In this document: piece by piece, positions 9,901 through 16,376 of the stretch
Position numbering within the stretch: the stretch's first letter is position 1
Layout of the letters: each line of letters begins with the position of its first letter
Assembly: GCF_904846615.1 (NCBI RefSeq)
Contig: NZ_CAJHBK010000001.1
Location: forward strand, 1,240,001-1,304,000
DNA: 64,000 nt
Direction of reading: 5' to 3'
Source of the DNA: Psychrobacter sp. JCM 18902
Lineage (GTDB): Bacteria; Pseudomonadota; Gammaproteobacteria; Pseudomonadales; Moraxellaceae
Made by a program: the position numbers and the translations under genes
The notes under the pieces: model-generated
The model's input: the letters and a program-made list of their open reading frames with translations, nothing else
What the model was told of the DNA's origin: nothing
Database searches by the model: none

Positions 9901-10083
9901 CATCCCTATGGCGATCGTAGATAATCGGAAAAATTGGGTAGAAGAAAGATTAGAAGTCGTATTGATGGTCGCGTTTGCGCTCACGCTAGATTTGGAAGAT
10001 TTGCCGCGCCCCTTTGCATATTCACCAACTGCGGTAAAACAGCTCAAGGCTTCATTCCATATTACTTTATAGATGCGGTTCAT
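3994..10083 (-). CDS. Trimeric autotransporter adhesin (YadA-like, type Vc secretion)
   Basis: A giant protein of about 2029 residues. It opens with an extended signal peptide region (ESPR): MNRIYKVIWNEA through AKGRGKSSK, then a hydrophobic core ending near AFAQ. The head is built of about 14-residue YadA repeats of the SVAIG/ATALG type. A stalk follows, made of repeated neck modules (DAVNxxQL), Asn/Thr coiled coils of the NTTNIGTNT type and GGNKITNV modules. The last 70-80 residues form the YadA anchor (AMAMSSLPQAYIAGKSLIGGG, ending GAGFHFD). The family self-inserts as an outer-membrane trimer and mediates adhesion, autoagglutination or biofilm. The GTG at 10092 would add three residues; ATG 10083 has AAGGGAG with 8-nt spacing and begins the ESPR properly. 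The terminal residue is Asp rather than the usual aromatic. The middle holds a near-identical internal duplication. Confidence 0.95.
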   Translation of the reverse strand: MNRIYKVIWNEALSCFTAVGEYAKGRGKSSKSSVSANATINTTSNLSSTQFFRLSTIAIGMLAAGFTMSPQAFAQVNVGGGTGSGTAISSCNTNSTEANAEGSYSVAIGCEADAGQNFNLVDRGNPSFTWTGGSQNNSGSTAIGTGTEAGDVATALGTQAKAIGRSSVAIGAAAYSNGNTSLALGRQSAATADFAQAIGNVSSATGQGSLAVGHSALASGKRGIAIGSTDFENAGTVADQANVGYRANGQTQAVGNDTIAFGSNAKATADNSLAFGVGSRSNAVNGIALGSNSIANRAGGASGFVPVGADSSVIQATDSVTLGAVSVGTGAAGGNRQIVNVAAGSSASDAVNVAQLTGLSNTVANNKTKYYSVDSAAVGNANNDGATGYNAMALGGNAKATGSQTIAIGSSEFGQQTMASGEQSIAIGANVVSRGASSIAIGGDDLNFASRTNIDGSPLSPLNSGTVNEAFKSYVGKDLVETNQYDVNTEAGGAASIAIGAKSLSKGDLSTAVGVHSNTSGTASSAFGVGASASKDGSVSLGAGSTTATSASSEKTMTVGGVVYDIAGNVIDDKGMLREGAQVSVGVVGSERQIKNVAGGAVTAASTDAVNGSQLYATNEAVGNNTTTINKGFALKAADGNTVQKPLGQAVEVVGSNSNIDTRVKNGKIEVELNDNLNLGTTGSVSTGNLLNGTTVNGLGIVTGGVLTGVTTVSGAGVTVTGGSIFNPTNATLTSNGLTILNGPSITKSGVNAGNKKVVNVSNGTVSLNSKDAINGGQLFNTNQQVTTNTSNISTNTTNIGTNTDNIAKGIKFNVNDASSGGTLKKTFALGEEIKFDTDSNLTTTGLSTGDGIKLGLANNLTGLDSASFNSGVSISSTGINAGDKVISGVASGGTTETNAANIGDLNSAITGVSTSGFALKAADGNTVQKPLGQAVEVVGSNSNIDTRVKNGKIEVELNDNLNLGTTGSVSTGNLLNGTTVNGLGIVTGGVLTGVTTVSGTGVTVTGGSIFNPTNATLTSNGLTILNGPSITKSGVNAGNKRVINVDDGVNAKDAVNFSQLETTNTNVMTNTNNISTNTTNIGTNTDNIAKGIKFNVNDASSGGTLKKTFALGEEIKFDTDSNLTTTGLSTGDGIALGLSPTLTGLTSADFGGVSISTTGINANDTQIKGVKSGGNTVTNAANIGDVQMAAAGARTKVVKGTNVASVDFSTDSDTGQDVYTVNANGASVSTADANALTVSTSVKDPDTNITDYQVDLSEGSKASLVKADSAMQTVVTQINGADVKTLDKDNNTANFITGDNIILTADNGGIKVATAADLVSTSLTTGTTVVNADGVTFMGGTNQTVRLSNSGLDNGGNQITNVANGTIASDAVNFGQLQATTTTIDKGFDFDGDTGTTVNRQLGDKLTVKGGATVASDLSNGNNIGVVADGTSTLTVKLAKDLTGLNSANFGSGVSISANGLNNGGNKITNVAEATTGKDAVNFDQLSATNSLVAKGIKIGDGNSANDQQFALGDTINVTGDSNITTMASATGVQVKLNNQLNLGNEGSMQIGNSIMNSNGFTFTDNGPGRTVRLSSSGLDNGFNRITNVAAGIADTDAATVGQLNATTFALDQGWGLTAQGDVATMIKQGSAIDLNSTDGNIKVSRSADNNVSPGLRAAAPLAGVNDISFDLNPDLNLDSVTTGDTIMNNNGLTITGGPSVTKAGINAADTKITNVVNGDVSEGSKDAINGGQLYAQGSGISSIIGGETVYNPVDGTFTNSNIGGTGQNSIDGAIASIKQGEVVINENIQANTTNIQTNTTNIATNKANIDTNTTNIKVNKDKIDAGLNFGADSGATINKPVGDGSVLSFTGGNNITTTAAGSSIKFDLNGDINIDSVKTGNTTINNNGVSIVGGPSMTASGINAAGNKITDVADGMAPRDAVNMGQLDAVSQRLGNNMNELGYKIGEVEDDANAGISAAMAMSSLPQAYIAGKSLIGGGIGTYNGESAVAIGFSKLSNDGRWVMKVNGTADTQGNAGGSIGAGFHFD
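6680..7339 (-). repeat. Adhesin stalk direct repeat, copy A
   Basis: This segment is nearly identical at DNA level to 7526-8194. The offset is 846 bp in the left part and 855 bp in the right part, the difference being in-frame sequence around the coiled-coil/neck junction. It encodes the GIKFNVNDASSGG and ALKAADGNTVQKPLG modules. Confidence 0.9.
7526..8194 (-). repeat. Adhesin stalk direct repeat, copy B
   Basis: Partner of 6680-7339. Only scattered single-base differences are seen over most of its length (for example AlaGlyVal versus ThrGlyVal), so the duplication is recent or homogenised by recombination. Both copies are in frame. Confidence 0.9.
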
Positions 10084-10500
10084 AGTGTGCACTCCCTTAC
10101 AGACTGGTCAGATTTAAAAATCAGAGATAATATCCATCTTGCAGAGAGTCGATATCACAAAATAAAATACGTTATTGGCTGACAATGAGTAAATGTTTTT
10201 TGTTCATCATTTATCTTGTTAACCAACAACTAACACTTTTTATCTTGAAAAGCCCTAATCGCTCTCTCTATATATTAGTATTACCGAATATATAGAGAGA
10301 GACAATGCCGCTCATCGGGCATTTATTACCGTTCATCCAATTATATAACAAAAAATGAATATATAGATGTTTTTTGCTCCTTGCTTATATTGAATGCTCC
10401 CACTTTTTTGAAATAATCCGCTTTGAAACTTAATAAAACACACGCTTATACACACACTTTAGAGATGTTTTAAGCGCGTGTTCGCCACTTTATGCTGCTC
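10084..10500. promoter_or_regulatory. Upstream region of the adhesin gene
   Basis: A 417-bp spacer between the sensor kinase stop and the adhesin start, both genes reading leftward. It must hold the adhesin promoter and a long 5' leader if transcription starts far upstream. AAGGGAG at about 10092-10098 is the ribosome site. I see no gene in it. A perfect inverted repeat at 10262-10301 is its main structural feature. Confidence 0.5.
10262..10301. promoter_or_regulatory. Perfect 15-bp inverted repeat upstream of the adhesin
   Basis: The arms CTCTCTCTATATATT (10262-10276) and its exact complement (10287-10301) flank a 10-nt loop. No T-tract follows on either strand. It lies about 180 bp upstream of the adhesin start. 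It could be an operator, an mRNA stem or a weak terminator of the kinase transcript. Confidence 0.6.
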
Positions 10501-12171
10501 TTAGTCCCCTTCAGAGTTAACAGGCAATGTTATTTGCATCACCAGCCCTTGGATATCATCTTGGCGATTATAGACATGAATCTGACCCTTGTGTGCCATT
10601 ACCACGGCATGAACGATTGCCAGCCCCAACCCATAGCCACCCGTCTCACGATGGCGAGCCGAGTCAAGCCGTACAAAGGGCTGAAAAATACGCGCCAAGT
10701 CCTTATCCGCGATGCCACCACCCTCGTCTGTGATGCTGATTTGAAGTGCTGGCTTATTGCCTTCCATCTCCACTTTTTTAATGTCAGCAATGACTGTTGA
10801 ATCAGAGGCCGTATGCATAAAAGCATTACGAATGACATTTTCAAGCGCACTATGCAGCTGTTCTTGATTGCCAAGCACTGTCCAAGGCGTTGTTGAATCA
10901 GTGGTAGATGAAGCGTCTGCCACCAATGCATGACTCGGCTGCCATTGCCAACGCACGTTTTTATGCTGAAACTCAAAACAAACGTCTTGTCCAATCTCAC
11001 TGATGATGTCAGAAATATCAACTGCTTCGTTTTCTATATTGTCGATGGTATATTGCTGCATTTGTAGAGATTGAATATGAATGATTTGCTCAATCAACTC
11101 ATTCATCCGCGCTGACTCTTTATCGATACGGTCGAGATAACGACTGGCATTCGGTGCAAAGTCGCGAGTCAGCTCAGTCGCCACATCAAGTCGCGCCAGT
11201 GGCGATCGTAGCTCGTGCGAGATATCACTGAGCATCTGTTTGCGTGCCAGCTCACTCTCAGCCAACCGTTTTGATAGTTTAGCCACGTCTTTTGCGAGTA
11301 AACCAAGCTCATCATCTCCCATTTTTGATAGGTCTGGGTGGGTCTGATAATCGCCATCAATCAGACGGTGTACGGTATTTTGTACACGGCGGATACGCTG
11401 AGTCATTGTACGGCTCAGCCAAATACAAACCAAGACGCTAAAAACGAGAATAAATAGCAAACGTATGGGAAAATTGCCACGTTGCAGCGCCATAACATCA
11501 GCAAAACGCAAATGCGGACGTAATTGTATAATGACAGACTGCTCATCTGGTAAGACGACCGTCACATCAGCCAGCTCAGGGCGACTGTCGAAATCAGCTA
11601 GCGTAGCGCTATTTGGCATCATCGGTTGCAGAATATGGTTTAAGAATGACGACTTATCATTCGACATTTTATTATTATTATCGTGAATATTAGTCCTGTT
11701 CTTGTCCACATTGGGCTGAGCTGCCATTGATTGCACTGATGATTGCATTGATAGTTGCCCTACTTCACGCCGACTACCCTGCATACCTTTTTGCCTACGC
11801 TCATCTCTATTGCGATAACGCGGAAATATAATCGCCCCTTCTTCATCGTAAACTCTTATCTGATTCATGAGTTGACGGTCCTGACGATACATCTGTCTCA
11901 CGGCATCTAAGTCACCAACCTGTAACGCGGCAACCATGTCTTGACGCTTAACCAATAGACTGTCGATTTGCACATCCATGCGAGCCGTTAGTGCTTTTTC
12001 GACCAGCCAACGCTCCACCATGATCGATAAAATAGAGGTGATGATAATTGTTAATAATAGACTTAGAAACAAACGCCAAAATAGTGTGATTCGCACTTTA
12101 AACTTTGGGGTTTGCTTAAGCGTTTTATGGTTAATAGCTTTCTTGGAAGCGTTCATCGATAAGTCCGTCAT
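10501..12171 (-). CDS. Envelope-stress-type sensor histidine kinase (CpxA-like)
   Basis: A 556-residue inner-membrane kinase. The first transmembrane helix is at about 30-52 and the periplasmic sensor domain at about 53-235. The second transmembrane helix (about 236-253) is followed by a HAMP domain (254-307). The HisKA phosphoacceptor sits in DISHELRSPLARL (His319). The ATPase domain has the N box NVIRNAFMH, the G1 box DEGGGIAD and the G2 box GGYGLGLAI. The periplasmic domain carries an unusual Met/Gln/Asn-rich low-complexity insert at about 125-180. Start and regulator stop overlap in TAATG, so the pair is translationally coupled. The closest type by regulator sequence and by the adjacent Spy-like gene is CpxA, which senses envelope misfolding. 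Confidence 0.88.
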   Translation of the reverse strand: MTDLSMNASKKAINHKTLKQTPKFKVRITLFWRLFLSLLLTIIITSILSIMVERWLVEKALTARMDVQIDSLLVKRQDMVAALQVGDLDAVRQMYRQDRQLMNQIRVYDEEGAIIFPRYRNRDERRQKGMQGSRREVGQLSMQSSVQSMAAQPNVDKNRTNIHDNNNKMSNDKSSFLNHILQPMMPNSATLADFDSRPELADVTVVLPDEQSVIIQLRPHLRFADVMALQRGNFPIRLLFILVFSVLVCIWLSRTMTQRIRRVQNTVHRLIDGDYQTHPDLSKMGDDELGLLAKDVAKLSKRLAESELARKQMLSDISHELRSPLARLDVATELTRDFAPNASRYLDRIDKESARMNELIEQIIHIQSLQMQQYTIDNIENEAVDISDIISEIGQDVCFEFQHKNVRWQWQPSHALVADASSTTDSTTPWTVLGNQEQLHSALENVIRNAFMHTASDSTVIADIKKVEMEGNKPALQISITDEGGGIADKDLARIFQPFVRLDSARHRETGGYGLGLAIVHAVVMAHKGQIHVYNRQDDIQGLVMQITLPVNSEGD

Positions 12172-12869
12172 TACAATACCAGCTGATAGCCTTTACCACG
12201 AACCGCTTTGATCGGCTCATCATGAAAAGGTTGGAGTTTTTTGCGGAGTCGTGAGACATGCACATCAAGGCTACGGTCGAACGGCTGTAATTCACGTTGT
12301 AAGACATGCTCTGACAGCCATGCTTTGCTTACCACCTCGCCTTTTTGTTTCAGTAGCGCAACCAACAAATCAAACTCTGTCCCCGTCACTTGTAGTTCTA
12401 TGCCATCTATCTGACAAAGCCGCTGGTTTTGATCCAGATACAAACGACTGTCTGGTAGCGGCGTATGCTCTGATGTCGCTGCGCTGGTGCGTTTGATGAC
12501 GGCATTGATACGTGCTAGCAGCTCTCTAGGATTGCAGGGTTTGGTAATATAATCATCAGCACCAAGTTCAAGCCCAATAATACGATCAATCTCCTCCCCT
12601 TTTGCCGTCAGCATGATGACAGGGATATCACTGATATTGGGCAATTGACGCAAGACACTCAATCCATCGATTTTTGGCATCATAATATCTAGCACCAGCA
12701 AATCATAAGCAGCAGCGCCATTAAGCACATTATTGCTCGCGGTTTTGAGTTTCTGTATGACAGCCTCACCATCGTGAACGCAGTCGCATGTCACCCCATG
12801 ATTGTGCAAGTATTCTTGTAATAACTGGGTCAACTCTTCGTCATCATCGCCTAGTAGTATGTGTGGCAC
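12171..12869 (-). CDS. OmpR/PhoB-family response regulator (CpxR-like)
   Basis: A 232-residue cytoplasmic regulator. The receiver domain (1-120) has the acidic pocket GDDDEE, phospho-acceptor Asp61 in LVLDIMMPKIDG, and TAKGEE with the conserved Lys. The winged-helix output domain (about 135-232) includes LTGTEFDLL-like VTGTEFDLLVAL, DVHVSRLRKKL and VRGKGYQLVL. The wording around HVLQRELQPFDRSLDVH closely follows the CpxR family. It is first in the two-gene operon with its kinase. It is divergent from the Spy-like lipoprotein gene, a typical Cpx target. A clean GTAAA-N5-GTAAA box was not found in the shared upstream region. Confidence 0.9.
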   Translation of the reverse strand: MPHILLGDDDEELTQLLQEYLHNHGVTCDCVHDGEAVIQKLKTASNNVLNGAAAYDLLVLDIMMPKIDGLSVLRQLPNISDIPVIMLTAKGEEIDRIIGLELGADDYITKPCNPRELLARINAVIKRTSAATSEHTPLPDSRLYLDQNQRLCQIDGIELQVTGTEFDLLVALLKQKGEVVSKAWLSEHVLQRELQPFDRSLDVHVSRLRKKLQPFHDEPIKAVRGKGYQLVL

Positions 12870-13136
12870 ATCTTTCTCCTTAAGCGTTAGATCGCTTTAT
12901 GAGCCATATTATCAGTCAATTGCTTATCGATTCGCTATAAACGTTACCTTTCTTAATACTTCATAAATGTTCGTAACCTTTAACTGTCGTAATATATCGT
13001 CTATCAGCGACAAATACTGATAACAAGCTGTGATGGATAGTGGCTATCCGGGGCACTTACTGTTCATAAGCTGATCAGATAAAAACTGACTTTTTCGCAA
13101 CCAATAACGTATGCACCATAAATTAAGGTAATGATG

Positions 13137-13670
13137 ATGAAAAAATTATTAATGGGCTCAGTATTAGCAATGTCTAGCATTTTCACCGTAACGGCTTGTA
13201 CCAGTGTTAATGCAACCACTGATACCACACCAACGACCAGTAAAATGCAGCATAAAGATGGCATGAAAAAAGCCATGAACAAAGGCGGCATGAGAGGTCC
13301 AATGTCGCAGCTAGATCTAACAGCAACGCAACAAGCGCAAATCAAAGCCATCATGCAAGCACAACACGGCGATCGTAAAGCTGACCGTACAAAAAACAAA
13401 GCAGAACGGGCGCAAATGCAGCAACAGATGCAAGCATTGACCAACGCCAGCACTCTAAATACAGCCGCAGTTAATCGCTTAGCTGATCAGCAAGCGGCTA
13501 AAACCAAGCAGCGCTTCATTGAGCGAGTACAGACTCAACATGCTATCTCTCAAGTATTGACTGCTGAGCAACGCGCAAAACTTGCTACATTAAAAGCTGA
13601 AAAAATGGCAAAAGGTCATAAAGGCTCAGAGCACGGTAAAATGCATGGCAAACCACATCAAGGCATGTAA
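13137..13670 (+). CDS. Spy/CpxP-like LTxxQ-motif lipoprotein
   Basis: A basic, Met/Gln/Lys-rich protein of about 177 residues with two LTxxQ motifs (LDLTATQQAQ and VLTAEQRAKL). This is the hallmark of the Spy/CpxP fold, periplasmic chaperones and stress-signal modulators. Unlike E. coli Spy, the leader ends in a lipobox-like VTAC, so membrane anchoring is likely. Three ATGs in a row occur at 13131, 13134 and 13137. AAGG at 13125-13128 gives the best spacing (8 nt) to the third. The C-terminus is His/Lys/Gly-rich (HKGSEHGKMHGKPHQG), suggesting metal affinity. It is divergent from the CpxR/CpxA-like operon and is probably both its target and its feedback partner (inference). Confidence 0.85.
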   Translation: MKKLLMGSVLAMSSIFTVTACTSVNATTDTTPTTSKMQHKDGMKKAMNKGGMRGPMSQLDLTATQQAQIKAIMQAQHGDRKADRTKNKAERAQMQQQMQALTNASTLNTAAVNRLADQQAAKTKQRFIERVQTQHAISQVLTAEQRAKLATLKAEKMAKGHKGSEHGKMHGKPHQGM

Positions 13671-13734
13671 TTCGTCATTAATAGGCTATTTTGCATTCAT
13701 ACTGAATGTCCTATAAGACTGATTATGAACACAT

Positions 13735-13768
13735 AAAAAAGCGCATCGTATAAACGGTGCGCTTTTTA
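13735..13768. terminator. Bidirectional intrinsic terminator
   Basis: AAAAAAGCGCA pairs with TGCGCTTTTT across a loop, between the convergent Spy-like and exonuclease genes. T-tracts occur on both strands. Confidence 0.85.
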
Positions 13769-13789
13769 GTTTTAATGTTGGAGCTCACA

Positions 13790-14674
13790 TTACTTTGATA
13801 TGTTAATTAACTGTAAAAAGGCGCGCTCTTCAAGAATTTTGATATCTAAACCATTCTGAATCAGCTCTTCTACTTTGCGATGCTTACTGCTTTTTTCATA
13901 ACCAGCAAGCAACGTTAAATCTTGAACACCAACCACAAGATAATCTAATGTCTTCGAAGCACCCGCTTTGACATTAAAACCATTTTTGGCTGCTATCTCA
14001 GCAATATCTGCTCGACTGATACTAAGATTGCCTGTAAAGCAGATATTGAGTCCTGCATATTGTCCTGACTCATCTCCAACTTTTGTGATATGACTGGGGT
14101 AACTTCTACCGTTTGCGCGTGGTTGCTGAGGATAATTACGACTGTATTGACTATCTTCTATCCAATCATGAATTGACAAACCATTTTCTCTAAGAATGGT
14201 TACGATTATAAAGCCACATGCTTTAGCATCTTCTAGCGCGTCATGATGGTCAAACCGATAATTCCATTCTCTACAGACATTCGCCAGATTATAACCTTTA
14301 ACCGAAAAGCGCTGACACGTCTTACGTACCAATACCGTGGCATCGACCCACTGTAGCTCTGGTATTGGTAATTTGTGAAGCTCTAGACTTTTTGTCAACG
14401 CCCTTTGATCAAAGACAGTATAGCTAACGACAACATTTTTACCGATAAATTTTAATATTTGTCCGTAAATGTCATACATAGACGGCGCATCTTTTACCAT
14501 ACTACTGGTAATACCATGCACTTCTATATTTTGACGACTAAAAGACGTCTGCGGTAAAATTAAAGTGCTGTATGTATCGATTAACTTACCGTTCAAATAT
14601 TTAGCCAAGCCTATTTGACAAATAGACCCTACGTCGCTGTTTGCAGTTTCAACGTCAATGGTCACAAAATTCAC
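13790..14674 (-). CDS. DnaQ-family 3'-5' exonuclease with C-terminal BRCT domain
   Basis: A 294-residue protein. The exonuclease domain (about 1-165) has ExoI FVTIDVETAN (Asp7, Glu9), ExoII SYTVFDQRAL and ExoIII HHDALEDAKACG, so all DEDDh residues are present. After a linker (about 170-208, rich in Tyr/Pro/Ser), a BRCT domain of the ligase/RFC type occupies about 209-294 (LNICFTGNLSISRADI, DYLVVGVQD). DnaQ-like nucleases trim or proofread DNA 3' ends, and BRCT domains of this kind bind DNA ends or 5' phosphates. It lies 44 nt after the first of two lipoprotein genes on the same strand, so it may be transcribed with them, though the functional link is unclear. It is not the replicative epsilon subunit by architecture. 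Confidence 0.88.
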   Translation of the reverse strand: MNFVTIDVETANSDVGSICQIGLAKYLNGKLIDTYSTLILPQTSFSRQNIEVHGITSSMVKDAPSMYDIYGQILKFIGKNVVVSYTVFDQRALTKSLELHKLPIPELQWVDATVLVRKTCQRFSVKGYNLANVCREWNYRFDHHDALEDAKACGFIIVTILRENGLSIHDWIEDSQYSRNYPQQPRANGRSYPSHITKVGDESGQYAGLNICFTGNLSISRADIAEIAAKNGFNVKAGASKTLDYLVVGVQDLTLLAGYEKSSKHRKVEELIQNGLDIKILEERAFLQLINISK

Positions 14675-14718
14675 TAGCTCGTCCTCAATGTCATAGATTT
14701 AGTCTGATTTAGTTTTAT

Positions 14719-16332
14719 TTATTCAACCGCCCCAAACTTCTCTTTAGCCATTGGCATGACACTAAACATCATTTTTCCCATTGCAGTACCATTGCCATCA
14801 CGATAGTACTGCATCAACTCGCTACCATACTCGCGCATATCAATACTATTACTGGCATTAGGCACTTGCACATCACTTGGTAAATTGGGAAATACCATGT
14901 TTTTGGCGCTGATAGCGGAATACTGCTGCAAAATATCTATGACCATGTTCTTACTAGCGGCGGTTTCGCTCGGAAGCTCACTGCGCATATGCTGCCATTT
15001 GAGCTGACCACGCTTATCAAATCCATACAACTCTTGCTTCTCTGAATTTGATAACATTGCACTTTCTGCCGTCTTTTCTTTTGCCTCACTGCCACTATCC
15101 ATACCACTTTTCATCATTGCTAGCATCTGCTGCACTAACGCTTTACTGGTAAATTTCTTAGCATTTGTGTCGCTTGCCTCGTAGGGCTCACTTTCTTTAA
15201 CCAGTTCTGGATATCGCTGACTTAGCCGCTCGTAGATGATACGCATATAATCTTGATAAAACTGCTCATAACTCTCAGCACTTTGTACACGGCGAATGAC
15301 TTGGTTACTTGCCAGCATGGCTGGTAGCTGATGCGCGGGCAGCTTGGGAGAGAGCGAGGCTAGCGTATTAGGGGCGACATAATCAAACTGGCTAATCGGT
15401 GCGGCATCAAATGTGGCGTCTAAGGCTGCAAAGTGGCTTTTTATCAATTCACTACCAAAGCCTTTGGGTAAGGTGCCGTCATCAATGGCTAGCTTTAGCC
15501 ATTTGTTGCGCCACTTTGTCCCGAGCTTATCGTCTAACAGCTCTGAATTAAACATCGCAAAATTATCTGCCCATAGATAAATATTACCGTTTTTCAAATC
15601 CAGATAAATCGGCTGATTCATGCTGCTTTGATGATTGCGTGCTTGATACTGCATGCTCGCCAGCATCGTCGCCTTGCCAGCCATTGGCTGATAAATGCCT
15701 TGTGCATTGATAGACAGTGGCTTTAGCACATAAGCATCTAGCAACTTTGCTTTTTTGATATCTTGCGCTGTCGATCGGTCGTCGTAATTGTCAAATAACT
15801 GTTGGTAAAACGCTAGCACAGTGATTTCACTATCATATTTACTCTCTACCCATGCCTCATAGGCATCCGTACACTCAAGATAGCGGTCTTTGAGCACTGT
15901 TCGCTGAGCATCATAATCTGCCGCTAAAATGTCTTTATTTTGCGCTTCTGCTTGGGTAATTAAGGCGGCATACGCTTGATCATGTGTGTCTTCGCAGTAT
16001 TCATCGATATAGCCTGAGGCGACTGGCGCTTTAGCATCTATTTCAATATTTATATCGCTAAACTGCTGCTCGTTACTAACCTCAAGATTGCTATGATAGC
16101 TAAAGGACTGGCGGCGCTGTTTCTGTAACGCAGTCGCCAATGCTGTCTTTGCTGCTACTGGCGTTTGCTTAGCAGTCATAGCATTAAATTGGTCAAGACT
16201 GGTAGATTGGCAGCCCGTTAATAATAGTGCTCCTGTTACCAATGCACCAGCAAATAGGCGATTGCCATTAAGAACTGACGCAAGGCTCGCTAACGAAAGA
16301 CGACTTGCAATGATTTGATCTGCTTTTTTCAT
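14719..16332 (-). CDS. Large lipoprotein of unknown function (537 aa)
   Basis: I do not recognise a family. The N-terminus is a lipoprotein signal: a basic start, a hydrophobic stretch, and LLLTGC with Cys at residue 41, followed by QSTS, so outer-membrane sorting is expected. The mature protein is rich in Ala/Gln/Tyr/Leu and largely helical by eye. It has a beta-like central section (PIYLDLKNGNIYLWADNFAM, about 240-260). One Cys pair near residues 110-152 (DEYCEDTH, YLECTDAY) could form a disulfide. No transmembrane helix follows the signal. It lies 44 nt downstream of another large lipoprotein gene and 44 nt upstream of the exonuclease gene, suggesting an operon. Size, leader and layout resemble its neighbour, so distant paralogy is possible but not shown. 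Confidence 0.7.
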   Translation of the reverse strand: MKKADQIIASRLSLASLASVLNGNRLFAGALVTGALLLTGCQSTSLDQFNAMTAKQTPVAAKTALATALQKQRRQSFSYHSNLEVSNEQQFSDINIEIDAKAPVASGYIDEYCEDTHDQAYAALITQAEAQNKDILAADYDAQRTVLKDRYLECTDAYEAWVESKYDSEITVLAFYQQLFDNYDDRSTAQDIKKAKLLDAYVLKPLSINAQGIYQPMAGKATMLASMQYQARNHQSSMNQPIYLDLKNGNIYLWADNFAMFNSELLDDKLGTKWRNKWLKLAIDDGTLPKGFGSELIKSHFAALDATFDAAPISQFDYVAPNTLASLSPKLPAHQLPAMLASNQVIRRVQSAESYEQFYQDYMRIIYERLSQRYPELVKESEPYEASDTNAKKFTSKALVQQMLAMMKSGMDSGSEAKEKTAESAMLSNSEKQELYGFDKRGQLKWQHMRSELPSETAASKNMVIDILQQYSAISAKNMVFPNLPSDVQVPNASNSIDMREYGSELMQYYRDGNGTAMGKMMFSVMPMAKEKFGAVE

Positions 16333-16376
16333 TTTTTATCCTTAATAAATATGGGCTTGAACATGACAAGATAGCG

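Noticed and set aside
12870..13130. CpxR boxes between the regulator and the Spy-like gene
   Set aside because: GTAAC and GTAAT half-sites are present (for example 12973 and 12989), but their spacing does not match the GTAAA-N5-GTAAA consensus.
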